A DNA stretch of 21,728 bases from Pseudomonadota bacterium (GTDB taxonomy: Bacteria > Pseudomonadota > Gammaproteobacteria > Xanthomonadales > Xanthomonadaceae): positions 1 through 21,728 of the forward strand of contig JANXZP010000203.1 of assembly GCA_025355485.1 (NCBI GenBank), written 5' to 3'. Below are positions 1 through 7,997 of this stretch, one piece after another. The translations under genes were made by a program, and so were the position numbers. Every line of letters starts with the position of its first letter. The first letter of the stretch is position 1. Under the pieces are notes generated by a model. The model saw only the letters and a program-made list of their open reading frames with translations, had not been told where the DNA came from and did not search any database.

Positions 1-1
1 G

Positions 2-400
2 AAACGCGTGCTCGAAATCGGCACCGGTTCGGGCTACCAGGCCGCCGTGCTGTCGCTGCTGGTGGATGAGGTCTATACGGTCGAGCGCATCGACGAACTG
101 CTGCGCGTTGCGCGCAAGCGCTTTCGCAAGCTCGGCTTCGAGAACATGCGCACACGCCACGACGATGGCCGCACCGGATGGGTCGAGCATGCGCCGTTCG
201 ACGCGATCATCGTCACCGCCGCAGGTGCGATGGTCGAACCGGCGCTGCTCGCGCAACTGCATCCGCACGGCGTACTGGTCGCGCCGATCGGCGGATCGAC
301 CTCGCAGGCCCTGCAGCGCTGGCGCAACGTGGACGGCGAATGGACACCGGAAACGCTGGGCAACGTGGTGTTCGTGCCGTTGTTGCCAGGCGTTGTCTGA
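2..400 (+). CDS. pcm: Protein-L-isoaspartate O-methyltransferase, C-terminal part (5' end outside window)
   Basis: This enzyme transfers a methyl group from S-adenosylmethionine to L-isoaspartyl residues in damaged cytosolic proteins, starting their repair. The reading frame is open from the left edge, so only the C-terminal 132 residues are visible. They begin just at the SAM-binding glycine motif (VLEIGTGSGYQAAVL), continue with the acidic strand-2 end (VYTVERID) and the family motif GRTGWVEHAPFDAIIVTAA, and end with NVVFVPLLPGVV, as in Pcm proteins. The stop lies 22 bases before the YqaA-type gene, and nlpD follows. Pcm with nlpD is a classic gammaproteobacterial neighbourhood; surE would be expected just upstream, outside the window. 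Family assignment is secure; the start is unknown. Confidence 0.95.
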   Translation, partial: KRVLEIGTGSGYQAAVLSLLVDEVYTVERIDELLRVARKRFRKLGFENMRTRHDDGRTGWVEHAPFDAIIVTAAGAMVEPALLAQLHPHGVLVAPIGGSTSQALQRWRNVDGEWTPETLGNVVFVPLLPGVV

Positions 401-422
401 TGGTCGCGCAGGGATACGTTGA

Positions 423-1016
423 ATGAAATTGTTCGGCCCGATCTACGCGCGCACTTTGCGCTGGGCGGCATCTCCGCGCGCGCCGTTGCTGCTGTTCGTG
501 TTGAGCCTGTGCGAAGCAGTGTTCTTTCCGATCGCGCCGGAAGTGATGCTGGCACCCATGTGCCTGGCACGGCGAGATCGCGCACTGCGCTATGCCGCGA
601 TCAGCCTCGGCGGCTCGATCATCGGCATGTGCATAGGCTACGCACTCGGCCATTTCGCGCTGAACCTGTTGATGCCGTGGATCGACAAGGCAGGTTACGC
701 AGCGCACTTCCACGCGATCGAACAACAGGCCAGGGAACACGGTTTCTGGCTGCTGCTGATCGCAGGATTCACGCCGGTTCCGTTCAAGATCTTCACCCTT
801 GCATCGGGCGCTGTCGGCATGCCGCTGCTGCCGTTCTTCGCCGGCGCGATCATCGGCCGAGGAAAACGCGTGTTCCTCGTGGCAGGTGCGATCAAGCTCG
901 GTGGGGCACGCGCCGAGGCCGCGCTGCATCGCTGGATCGAGCCGCTCGGCTGGGTCGGCCTGCTACTCTTTGCCGCACTCGTGGCATGGCTGGTCTGGAG
1001 AGGGATGCACGGATGA
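423..1016 (+). CDS. yqaA: YqaA family inner-membrane protein (DedA/SNARE-associated superfamily)
   Basis: A 197-residue polytopic membrane protein. Hydrophobic segments lie at about 23-45, 58-82, 115-150 and 172-193. The stretch FTPVPFKIFTLASGAVGM near residues 118-135 is the conserved Pro/Phe/Lys plus Thr/Gly loop of the YqaA/DedA (VTT) superfamily, whose better-known members act in membrane lipid homeostasis, several as lipid transporters or scramblases. The exact substrate of YqaA proteins is not established. The start is supported by AGGGA eight bases upstream (410-414). The stop overlaps the start of nlpD in an ATGA arrangement, so the two are probably translationally coupled, in an operon with pcm. 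The last residues (VWRGMHG) are cytosolic or periplasmic and carry no recognisable domain. Confidence 0.88.
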   Translation: MKLFGPIYARTLRWAASPRAPLLLFVLSLCEAVFFPIAPEVMLAPMCLARRDRALRYAAISLGGSIIGMCIGYALGHFALNLLMPWIDKAGYAAHFHAIEQQAREHGFWLLLIAGFTPVPFKIFTLASGAVGMPLLPFFAGAIIGRGKRVFLVAGAIKLGGARAEAALHRWIEPLGWVGLLLFAALVAWLVWRGMHG

Positions 1017-2083
1017 AACGTGCGCGAACGAAGCCGGCGCCGCAACGCCGTACGCATCGCGCGCGATGGGTCGGACTGCTCGCGCTGGTCGTGCTGCTCG
1101 CCGCCTGCGGCGAAGCGCATGTCGTGCGGCGTTATGACGCGCCGGGGCGTTTGGTGCCAGCGCCGCGCCACGTTGGCGCTGGCGAAATCGAAGTGATCCG
1201 TGGCGATACGTTGTACGGCATCGCGTTCCGCAACGGCATGGATTTTCGCGACCTCGCGGCGATCAACGGCATCGAGCCGCCGTACACGATTTATGTCGGA
1301 CAGATTCTGAAACTGCACGGCGAACATGCGCATGCGCCGACGCCGTTCCAACCGGTAATGCAGACGCCGCCATCGCAACATCCGGTGCGCGTTATGCCGC
1401 AGCCGGTCATGAGTGCGCCGGTACCCGCGCGCGCACCGCAGGAATCCATGCCGACGCCGTTCGAGAGCGTGCCATCGGCCACGCCGCCACCGGCTCCCAG
1501 GGTATCGGCGCCTATCGCCGCGACGCCATCGCCTTCGAATCCGTCGATGCCCGTGCATCCGCCGCTGTCCGCGCCGGCGCAACCGGTTCCGATCGCATCG
1601 GCTCCGGTGCAATCGCCGCCCCCGCAACCGTCGCCCGCACCGCGCATCGTACCCGCCATCTCGCAAACTCCATCGGCCGCGATCATTCCAGCGGATGTCG
1701 CCATGGTCGGCGGCGTCCATTGGCGTTGGCCCGCGAAAGGCACACTGCTCGATCGTTTCATGGCCGGCGATGCGACCAAACAAGGCATCGACATCGGCGG
1801 CAACGCGGGCGATCCGGTGTTTGCGGCCAGCGACGGCGTGGTCGTGTATTCGGGTTCGGGCCTGGTCGGCTACGGCGAACTCATCATCATCAAGCATTCC
1901 GACGAATGGCTCTCGGCCTACGGCCACAACCGCAAGCGCCTCGTGCAGGAAGGCCAGCGCGTGAAAGCCGGCCAGCCGATCGCCGAGATGGGCAATTCCG
2001 GCGCCCCGCGCGACGAGCTGCACTTCGAGATCCGGCGCAATGGCAGGCCGGTCGATCCGTTGCAGTATCTGCCGGCGCGTTGA
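1013..2083 (+). CDS. nlpD: NlpD-type lipoprotein: LysM plus degenerate M23 (LytM) domain, amidase activator
   Basis: This 356-residue protein has a basic N-terminus, a hydrophobic core and the lipobox LLAAC with lipidated Cys32. A LysM peptidoglycan-binding domain follows (about 59-101, EVIRGDTLYGIA to VGQILKL), then a Pro/Ala/Ser-rich linker (about 102-235) and a C-terminal M23 fold (about 238-350). The M23 zinc site is degenerate: the usual HxGxD reads K256-Q-G-I-D260, and the usual HxH reads E335-L-H337, although H305 (YGHN) remains. Loss of these ligands is typical of NlpD/EnvC factors, which activate periplasmic N-acetylmuramoyl-L-alanine amidases during daughter-cell separation instead of cutting peptidoglycan. 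The start overlaps the stop of the previous gene. The same frame is open back to 419, but nothing upstream of 1013 resembles NlpD. rpoS does not follow. Confidence 0.93.
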   Translation: MKRARTKPAPQRRTHRARWVGLLALVVLLAACGEAHVVRRYDAPGRLVPAPRHVGAGEIEVIRGDTLYGIAFRNGMDFRDLAAINGIEPPYTIYVGQILKLHGEHAHAPTPFQPVMQTPPSQHPVRVMPQPVMSAPVPARAPQESMPTPFESVPSATPPPAPRVSAPIAATPSPSNPSMPVHPPLSAPAQPVPIASAPVQSPPPQPSPAPRIVPAISQTPSAAIIPADVAMVGGVHWRWPAKGTLLDRFMAGDATKQGIDIGGNAGDPVFAASDGVVVYSGSGLVGYGELIIIKHSDEWLSAYGHNRKRLVQEGQRVKAGQPIAEMGNSGAPRDELHFEIRRNGRPVDPLQYLPAR

Positions 2084-2090
2084 TCGGTTC

Positions 2091-2507
2091 GTGATCGGTA
2101 CAGCGGCCTACCTTCGTGTCGTTGCATTCGCGGCATCGGTCGCAGGCGGGCTGTTTTGGCCCCTGCTACCTGGAGATGACCACGTGTTGCTGGGCATGCA
2201 CTCGCTGTGGTCGGTCGTCATTTCGATAGCACTGGGTTTCCTGAGCGCCATCGCATTGGACGTAGACGGGGAGCTGGACGAGGATGACGAAGGTCCGATG
2301 ACGCTGCGGAAATATGCATGGCTGCCCGCGTCGGTAAAGATGTGGGATGTAGCAGCGACCATCGCTGCGACCGGATGCGGCCTGATGGCGAAAGGACTGT
2401 TCCTTTCGCCGCACAACTACTTCGGCCTGCTGCCGATCGGTTTCAGCATCGGCTTGTGCCTTGGGGTTTGGCTGGCTTACAAATGGCCGCCACGATCCGA
2501 CTTGTAA
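2091..2507 (+). CDS. Small hypothetical multipass membrane protein
   Basis: I do not recognise a named family. With the GTG start the protein has 138 residues and four hydrophobic segments, at about 8-26, 31-56, 82-105 and 109-130. A strongly acidic loop (DVDGELDEDDEGP) lies between the second and third, and the short tail KWPPRSDL is probably cytosolic. GTG at 2091, seven bases after the nlpD stop, avoids overlap. An ATG at 2040 is in frame but would overlap nlpD by 44 bases and add a polar, Cys/Arg-rich stretch that does not look like part of a membrane protein. No strong ribosome site precedes either start. Its closeness to nlpD suggests co-transcription, but nothing shows a cell-division role. 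Confidence 0.6.
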   Translation: MIGTAAYLRVVAFAASVAGGLFWPLLPGDDHVLLGMHSLWSVVISIALGFLSAIALDVDGELDEDDEGPMTLRKYAWLPASVKMWDVAATIAATGCGLMAKGLFLSPHNYFGLLPIGFSIGLCLGVWLAYKWPPRSDL

Positions 2508-2552
2508 TCGTCCATCAGGCTCGTGGCATTCCACTCGATTCGGGAGTCCGTC

Positions 2553-2969
2553 GTGGCGAAGGCAAACAAGACCCAGCAAACCGACGCCAGCGTCGAGGCA
2601 TATTTCGCGGGGATCCCCGACGCGGCGCGACGCGCGGACTGCGAGGCGCTCGCGGCCATGATGCAGAAGGCGACCGGCGAGCCCGCGAAGATGTGGGGCG
2701 CCGCAATCGTCGGATTCGGAAGCATCCACTACAAGTACGACAGCGGCCGCGAAGGCGATACCTGCCTGCTCGGTTTCGCGTCGCGCAAGGATGCGATGGC
2801 GCTCTACATCGGCCTCGGGGCTGGACTCGACGCGCATGCAGCGAACCTGGCCAAGCTCGGCAAGCACAAGACCGGCAAGGGCTGCCTCTACATCCAGCGG
2901 ATGGCGGATGTGGATGCGAAGGTGCTGATGGCGCTGTTGAAGGCTAGCGTGGCTGCGAAGCGGGCGTGA
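2553..2969 (+). CDS. DUF1801 domain protein
   Basis: This is a 138-residue cytosolic protein of the DUF1801 (YdhG-like) family. Family features are the N-terminal TDASVEAYFAGIPD stretch, an acidic helix (REDAxx-like ARRADCEALAAMM), the core strands MWGAAIVGFGSIHYKY and DTCLLGFASRKDAMALYIG, and the C-terminal LGKHKTGKGCLYIQRMADVD. The fold is a small alpha/beta structure of unknown biochemical function; some relatives are small stand-alone proteins like this one. GTG at 2553 has GGAG at 2543-2546 upstream and gives the N-terminus usual for the family. An in-frame GTG at 2523 would add ten residues. The gene sits alone between two accessory genes with no obvious functional partner. Family call is firm, function unknown. 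Confidence 0.8.
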   Translation: MAKANKTQQTDASVEAYFAGIPDAARRADCEALAAMMQKATGEPAKMWGAAIVGFGSIHYKYDSGREGDTCLLGFASRKDAMALYIGLGAGLDAHAANLAKLGKHKTGKGCLYIQRMADVDAKVLMALLKASVAAKRA

Positions 2970-3038
2970 AGGCTATACGTTTGACGCGCCGGAAGGCCGG
3001 CTAATCCGCAGCAACACGTTTCAAGCCGATAAGGAAAA

Positions 3039-3617
3039 ATGATGAACGCAATCAGCGGAGCGCTTCTCGGGCTGGTCCTGCTCTCGGTGCCCGCAATCGT
3101 CAACGCGCGTGCGACACATCCATCCACCTACGTTGATGAAGGTGTCTGCCCGTTTGAATGCTGTACTTATCGCGAGTGGACGGTAGAGCGCAGGACAGTT
3201 CTGTTGAGCCGACCGGAACCTCAAGCAAAAGTCGTGGGCGTGCTTCGGAAAGGAGACAAGGCAACAGGTCTGACGGGCAAGGTAATCATCGTCAAGCCGG
3301 GCCAGATCGAAGTACTACGACCTCACACCAGCGGGTCTGGCGTGACGTATGCGCCTGGAGACATCGTCTGGGTCTACACGTATTACGGTGAGGGCAATTA
3401 TCTCGTATCCCACCGCGGCAAAATGTTCGTCGAAGAATCTCCGCCAGACTATCAATTTCCGGACATGCGGAACCGTTGCGTGCACGATGCTGCCTGTTGG
3501 GGCAGGGAGAAGACACTGCCGGTGTCCGTTTGGTGGGTCAAGGTCAAGACTGACAAGGGCGTGATTGGCTGGTCGGACAAATCAACGCATTTCGGAAACG
3601 TGGACGCTTGCGGTTGA
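3039..3617 (+). CDS. Secreted SH3-like, Cys-containing protein of unknown function
   Basis: A 192-residue protein with a signal peptide (residues 1-24, cleavage likely after VNA). The mature part starts with a Cys-rich motif, GVCPFECCTYREW (35-47). Beta-rich stretches follow that look like bacterial SH3 repeats: LLSRPEPQAKVVGVLRKGD, a central PGDIVWVYTYYGEGNYLVSHRGKM, and VSVWWVKVKTDKGVIGWSD near the end. Two further cysteines (CVHDAACWG) and the final DACG suggest disulfides in the periplasm or outside the cell. From memory, similar uncharacterised proteins occur in xanthomonads and relatives; no function is known to me. AAGGA at 3031-3035 supports the start (a second ATG follows at once). 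G+C is lower than in neighbours (50% in 3421-3480), which hints at a different origin. Confidence 0.75.
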   Translation: MMNAISGALLGLVLLSVPAIVNARATHPSTYVDEGVCPFECCTYREWTVERRTVLLSRPEPQAKVVGVLRKGDKATGLTGKVIIVKPGQIEVLRPHTSGSGVTYAPGDIVWVYTYYGEGNYLVSHRGKMFVEESPPDYQFPDMRNRCVHDAACWGREKTLPVSVWWVKVKTDKGVIGWSDKSTHFGNVDACG

Positions 3618-3634
3618 ACTGTGACGAGTACCGA

Positions 3635-3677
3635 GCGCTGCGCGCATGTGATTGATCGATCCGTGCGCGCAGCGCAC
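3635..3677. repeat. REP-like palindromic element between convergent genes
   Basis: GCGCTGCGCGCA (3635-3646) and its exact reverse complement TGCGCGCAGCGC (3664-3675) can form a 12-bp stem, with two further possible pairs inside (T-G, G-C). The right arm with its flanks is itself palindromic: GTGCGC (3663-3668), GCA, GCGCAC (3672-3677). The 66-base space between two convergent genes and the GTGCGCGCAGCGCAC core are typical of repetitive extragenic palindromes. There is no T-run, so it is not a classic intrinsic terminator, though it could stop or stabilise transcripts from either side. The inverted repeat is certain; the REP label is inference. Confidence 0.65.
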
Positions 3678-3683
3678 GCTACG

Positions 3684-4055
3684 TCAACCCAGCAAAAACG
3701 CCGCCACCACGCGCCGCCCCTCATTCGCCAGCACGCTGAATGTCCGCGCTGCGGCATGGTTGTCCATCACTTCGATGCCGACGCCGCGACGCAGGCAGGT
3801 CGCCATCACGATTGCGGCGGGAAAGCGCTGGTGGATGCCGGTGCCGAGCAGGATGACTTCGGGATCCAGCGCCAGCGGGCCGGTCAGGTCGTCGGGTTGC
3901 AGCGCGTCGATGCTGCGCGGCGGCCAGTTTTCATGCAGCGATTCGGGCGAGAGATAGAAGCTCGTCGTCAGCGTGCGTTCGTTGACGACGATGGCGTCGT
4001 CGCCGACCGAGCGGACGGCGAAGGGGTGTTCCGGCGGTTGCAGGATGAACGACAC
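3684..4055 (-). CDS. Mth938-like (DUF498/Xcc710-type) domain protein
   Basis: A 123-residue cytosolic protein of the Mth938-like fold, a family in most proteobacteria with solved structures but no settled bacterial function; its eukaryotic relative NDUFAF3 is a respiratory complex I assembly factor. Visible features: the N-terminal SFILQPPEHPFAVRSVGDD, the central LSPESLHENWPP, and the signature DPEVILLGTGIHQRFPAA followed by GIEVMDNHAAARTFSVLANEGR with a hydrophobic tail. GTG at 4055 gives the usual family length. The frame is open further upstream, but that extension is Arg/Ala-rich and overlaps yhbY. The start lies 13 bases after the yhbY stop on the same strand, so the two probably form an operon. 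No clear ribosome site is visible; coupling to yhbY translation is plausible. Confidence 0.85.
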   Translation of the reverse strand: MSFILQPPEHPFAVRSVGDDAIVVNERTLTTSFYLSPESLHENWPPRSIDALQPDDLTGPLALDPEVILLGTGIHQRFPAAIVMATCLRRGVGIEVMDNHAAARTFSVLANEGRRVVAAFLLG

Positions 4056-4068
4056 GGCAGGCGCCGGG

Positions 4069-4371
4069 CTAGCGCGGCAGCACGATGCCCGGATTCTTGC
4101 GGCGCGGGCGGAACAGGGTGGCGACATTGCCCACGCGCTGGATCAGTGCCGCATCGGCGCCTTTCACGATCTCGGCGACCCATGCATCGCGTTCGTCGCG
4201 ATCTTCCGCGGCGATCTTCACCTTGATCAGTTCGTGGTGCTCCAGCGCGCTGCCGAGTTCGGCCAGCAGCGCCGGAGTGATGCCTTTCGCGCCGACCAGG
4301 ATCACCGGCTTGAGGTTGTGCGCGAGCGTGCGCAAGTAGCGCTTCTGGGCGGTAGCGAGTGCGATAGGCAT
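4069..4371 (-). CDS. yhbY: YhbY family RNA-binding protein (CRM domain), ribosome assembly factor
   Basis: A 100-residue single-domain CRS1-YhbY (CRM) protein that binds pre-50S particles during ribosome assembly. Family features are LTTAQKRYLR-like LATAQKRYLRTLAHNLKPVILVG at the N-terminus, the GxxG loop AKGIT, the helix ALLAELGSALEHHELIKVKIA, and the strand RVGNVATLFRPRRKN at the end. The E. coli homologue has 97 residues. ATG at 4371 fits the family start; the frame extends further upstream but into sequence unlike YhbY. The gene is divergent from rlmE with 70 bases between start codons, the same arrangement as in E. coli, pairing two 50S-maturation genes. Confidence 0.93.
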   Translation of the reverse strand: MPIALATAQKRYLRTLAHNLKPVILVGAKGITPALLAELGSALEHHELIKVKIAAEDRDERDAWVAEIVKGADAALIQRVGNVATLFRPRRKNPGIVLPR

Positions 4372-4403
4372 GATGCTTGGGGCGGTCGTTCGGGCCGAAA
4401 GGG

Positions 4404-4409
4404 TATCAT
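4404..4409 (+). promoter_or_regulatory. Possible -10 box for the rlmE-ftsH transcript
   Basis: TATCAT lies in the 70-base gap between the divergent yhbY and rlmE starts and matches the sigma-70 -10 consensus at four or five positions depending on alignment. Transcription would start near 4416, leaving a leader of about 26 bases. No convincing -35 hexamer is seen at the usual distance, so support is weak. Confidence 0.3.
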
Positions 4410-4441
4410 GCGGGCCCACTTTCACGGTTCCGACCCGACGC

Positions 4442-5068
4442 ATGGCACGCAGCAAGAGCAGCGCCGCTTGGCTACGCGAGCATTTCGCCGACCCCTTTGT
4501 GAAGAAGGCGCAGAGCGAGGGCATGCGTTCGCGTGCGGCCTACAAGCTCGAAGAGTTGCTGGCGCGCGACCGTTTGCTCAAGCCCGGCATGGTCGTGGTG
4601 GACCTCGGCGCGGCGCCCGGTGGCTGGTCGCAGGTCGCGCGGCGAATGCTGGGAGACAAGGGCACGGTGATCGCGCTGGACATCCTGCCGATGCCGCCGA
4701 TCGCCGGGGTGGAGTTCATTCACGGCGATTTCAGAGAAGAAGACGCACTGTCACAACTGGAGGCGGTGCTGGACGGACGTTCGGTGGACCTTGTCCTTTC
4801 CGACATGGCCCCCAACATGAGTGGCATGGACACGGTGGATTTGCCGCGCTCGATGCAACTGGCCGACCTAGCCCGCGAATTCGCCGACGCGCATCTCAAA
4901 CCAGACGGTGCGTTCCTGACCAAATTGTTCATGGGCGAGGGTTTCGATGCCTATGTTCAGGATCTGAAGCGGCACTATGTGCGTGTCGTGATGCGCAAGC
5001 CCGAAGCCTCGCGCAAGCGCTCGACCGAGGTGTACGCGCTGGCGGTGGGTAAGAAGACTAAACTGTGA
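4442..5068 (+). CDS. rlmE: 23S rRNA 2'-O-methyltransferase (U2552), RlmE/FtsJ
   Basis: RlmE methylates the 2'-OH of U2552 in the 23S rRNA A loop, using SAM, on the late 50S particle. The 208-residue length matches E. coli (209). The SAM site is VVVDLGAAPGGWSQV (51-65). The catalytic tetrad of the family is complete: K35 (RSRAAYKL), D121 (VLSDMAPNMSG), K161 (FLTKLF) and E196 (RKRSTEVYALAVG). The chosen ATG gives the typical MARSKSSAAWLREH start; an upstream in-frame ATG at 4370 would overlap the yhbY start region and has no family support. No Shine-Dalgarno is obvious. ftsH follows 27 bases downstream, the conserved rlmE-ftsH pair of gammaproteobacteria. Confidence 0.96.
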   Translation: MARSKSSAAWLREHFADPFVKKAQSEGMRSRAAYKLEELLARDRLLKPGMVVVDLGAAPGGWSQVARRMLGDKGTVIALDILPMPPIAGVEFIHGDFREEDALSQLEAVLDGRSVDLVLSDMAPNMSGMDTVDLPRSMQLADLAREFADAHLKPDGAFLTKLFMGEGFDAYVQDLKRHYVRVVMRKPEASRKRSTEVYALAVGKKTKL

Positions 5069-5095
5069 AGCAGGGCCACGCCCAGGAATAAATCC

Positions 5096-7018
<1,923 letters not shown>

Positions 7019-7047
7019 TCGCGGAGTCGCTTGCCACTGACCACTTG

Positions 7048-7078
7048 AAAGGCCAGAGTTCGCTCTGGCCTTTTCTTT
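7048..7078 (+). terminator. Intrinsic terminator after ftsH
   Basis: A perfect stem pairs AAAGGCCAGAG (7048-7058) with CTCTGGCCTTT (7063-7073) around a stable TTCG tetraloop, followed by TTTTCTTT. This is a textbook Rho-independent terminator. It ends only about eight bases before the folP start, so it may also act as an attenuator for folP. Confidence 0.92.
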
Positions 7079-7085
7079 GAAGTAA

Positions 7086-7979
7086 ATGATGTTCGATATC
7101 ACTCCTACACTCGACTGCAACGGCCGCGTACTTGCGCTGGATCGCGCGCGTATTGTCGGCATCGTCAATGTCACACCGGATTCGTTTTCCGGCGATGGAT
7201 TGTCGGCCGACGCGGCGATCGCGCACGGACTCAGGTTGGTGGAGGAGGGCGCGGACGCGCTCGATGTCGGCGGCGAATCCACGCGGCCTGGCGCGGAGGA
7301 AATCCCGGTCGAGGAGGAACTGCGTCGCGTGATTCCGGTGATCGAGCGCCTCGCGCGCGAAATCGATGTGCCGATCTGGGTGGACACGTCCAAACCCGAA
7401 GTCATGCGCGCCGCCGTCGGTGCGGGCGCGGGACTGATCAACGACGTTTACGCGCTGCGTCGCGACGGCGCGATGGATGCGGTTACGGCATTGAAAGTTC
7501 CGGTGGTGCTGATGCACATGCAGGGCGAGCCGCGCACGATGCAGGACGCGCCGGACTACGCCGACGTGGTCGCCGACGTGCACCGCTTCCTCGCCGAACG
7601 CATCTTCGCCTGCGAGATGAGTGGGATGTCCAAGAAGAAAATCGTGGTTGATCCGGGATTCGGCTTCGGCAAGGCGCTGGATCACAACCTCGCGTTGCTG
7701 CGCCAGCTCGCGCGCTTCACCGACCTCGGCGTGCCGGTGCTGGCAGGGCTTTCGCGCAAGGGCATGATCGGCACGTTGACCGATCGCGTGCAGGGCGAGC
7801 GCGTGCACGGCTCGATCGCTGCCGCACTGATCGCCGTGCAATACGGCGCGAAGTTGATCCGCGTGCACGATGTGGTCGCGACCGTGGATGCATTGAAGGT
7901 GTGGAATGCAGTCGCCGCGCAGACGGTGCCGAAGGGCAAGTCCGGTCCATCGATGCCGAAGTGGGGCGATGACGATTGA
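7086..7979 (+). CDS. folP: Dihydropteroate synthase
   Basis: FolP condenses p-aminobenzoate with 6-hydroxymethyl-dihydropterin pyrophosphate to dihydropteroate in folate synthesis, and is the sulfonamide target. The 297-residue TIM-barrel protein carries IVGIVNVTPDSFSGDG (N28 at the phosphate site) and the pyrophosphate loop DVGGESTRPGAE (60-71). Further on are PIWVDTSKPEVM, GLINDVYAL, KVPVVLMHMQGEPRTMQ, IVVDPGFGFGK, LAGLSRKGMIG (pterin and phosphate binding lysine/arginine) and IRVHDVVATVDALKV. It continues the rlmE-ftsH-folP order known from E. coli, but glmM does not follow here. Two adjacent ATGs (7086, 7089) could start it; no clear Shine-Dalgarno precedes them. The C-terminal tail (KGKSGPSMPKWGDDD) extends beyond the barrel. 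Confidence 0.96.
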   Translation: MMFDITPTLDCNGRVLALDRARIVGIVNVTPDSFSGDGLSADAAIAHGLRLVEEGADALDVGGESTRPGAEEIPVEEELRRVIPVIERLAREIDVPIWVDTSKPEVMRAAVGAGAGLINDVYALRRDGAMDAVTALKVPVVLMHMQGEPRTMQDAPDYADVVADVHRFLAERIFACEMSGMSKKKIVVDPGFGFGKALDHNLALLRQLARFTDLGVPVLAGLSRKGMIGTLTDRVQGERVHGSIAAALIAVQYGAKLIRVHDVVATVDALKVWNAVAAQTVPKGKSGPSMPKWGDDD

Positions 7980-7997
7980 TATGCATGGCGCTTGCCC

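Noticed and set aside
419..1012. Upstream extension of the nlpD frame to 419
   Set aside because: It overlaps the well-supported YqaA gene in another frame, is Arg-rich, and would bury the lipoprotein signal; ATG at 1013 restores signal peptide and lipobox.
2988..3001. GCCGG-AAGG-CCGGC hairpin after the DUF1801 gene as a terminator
   Set aside because: Only a 5-bp stem and no T-run; the following gene starts close by.
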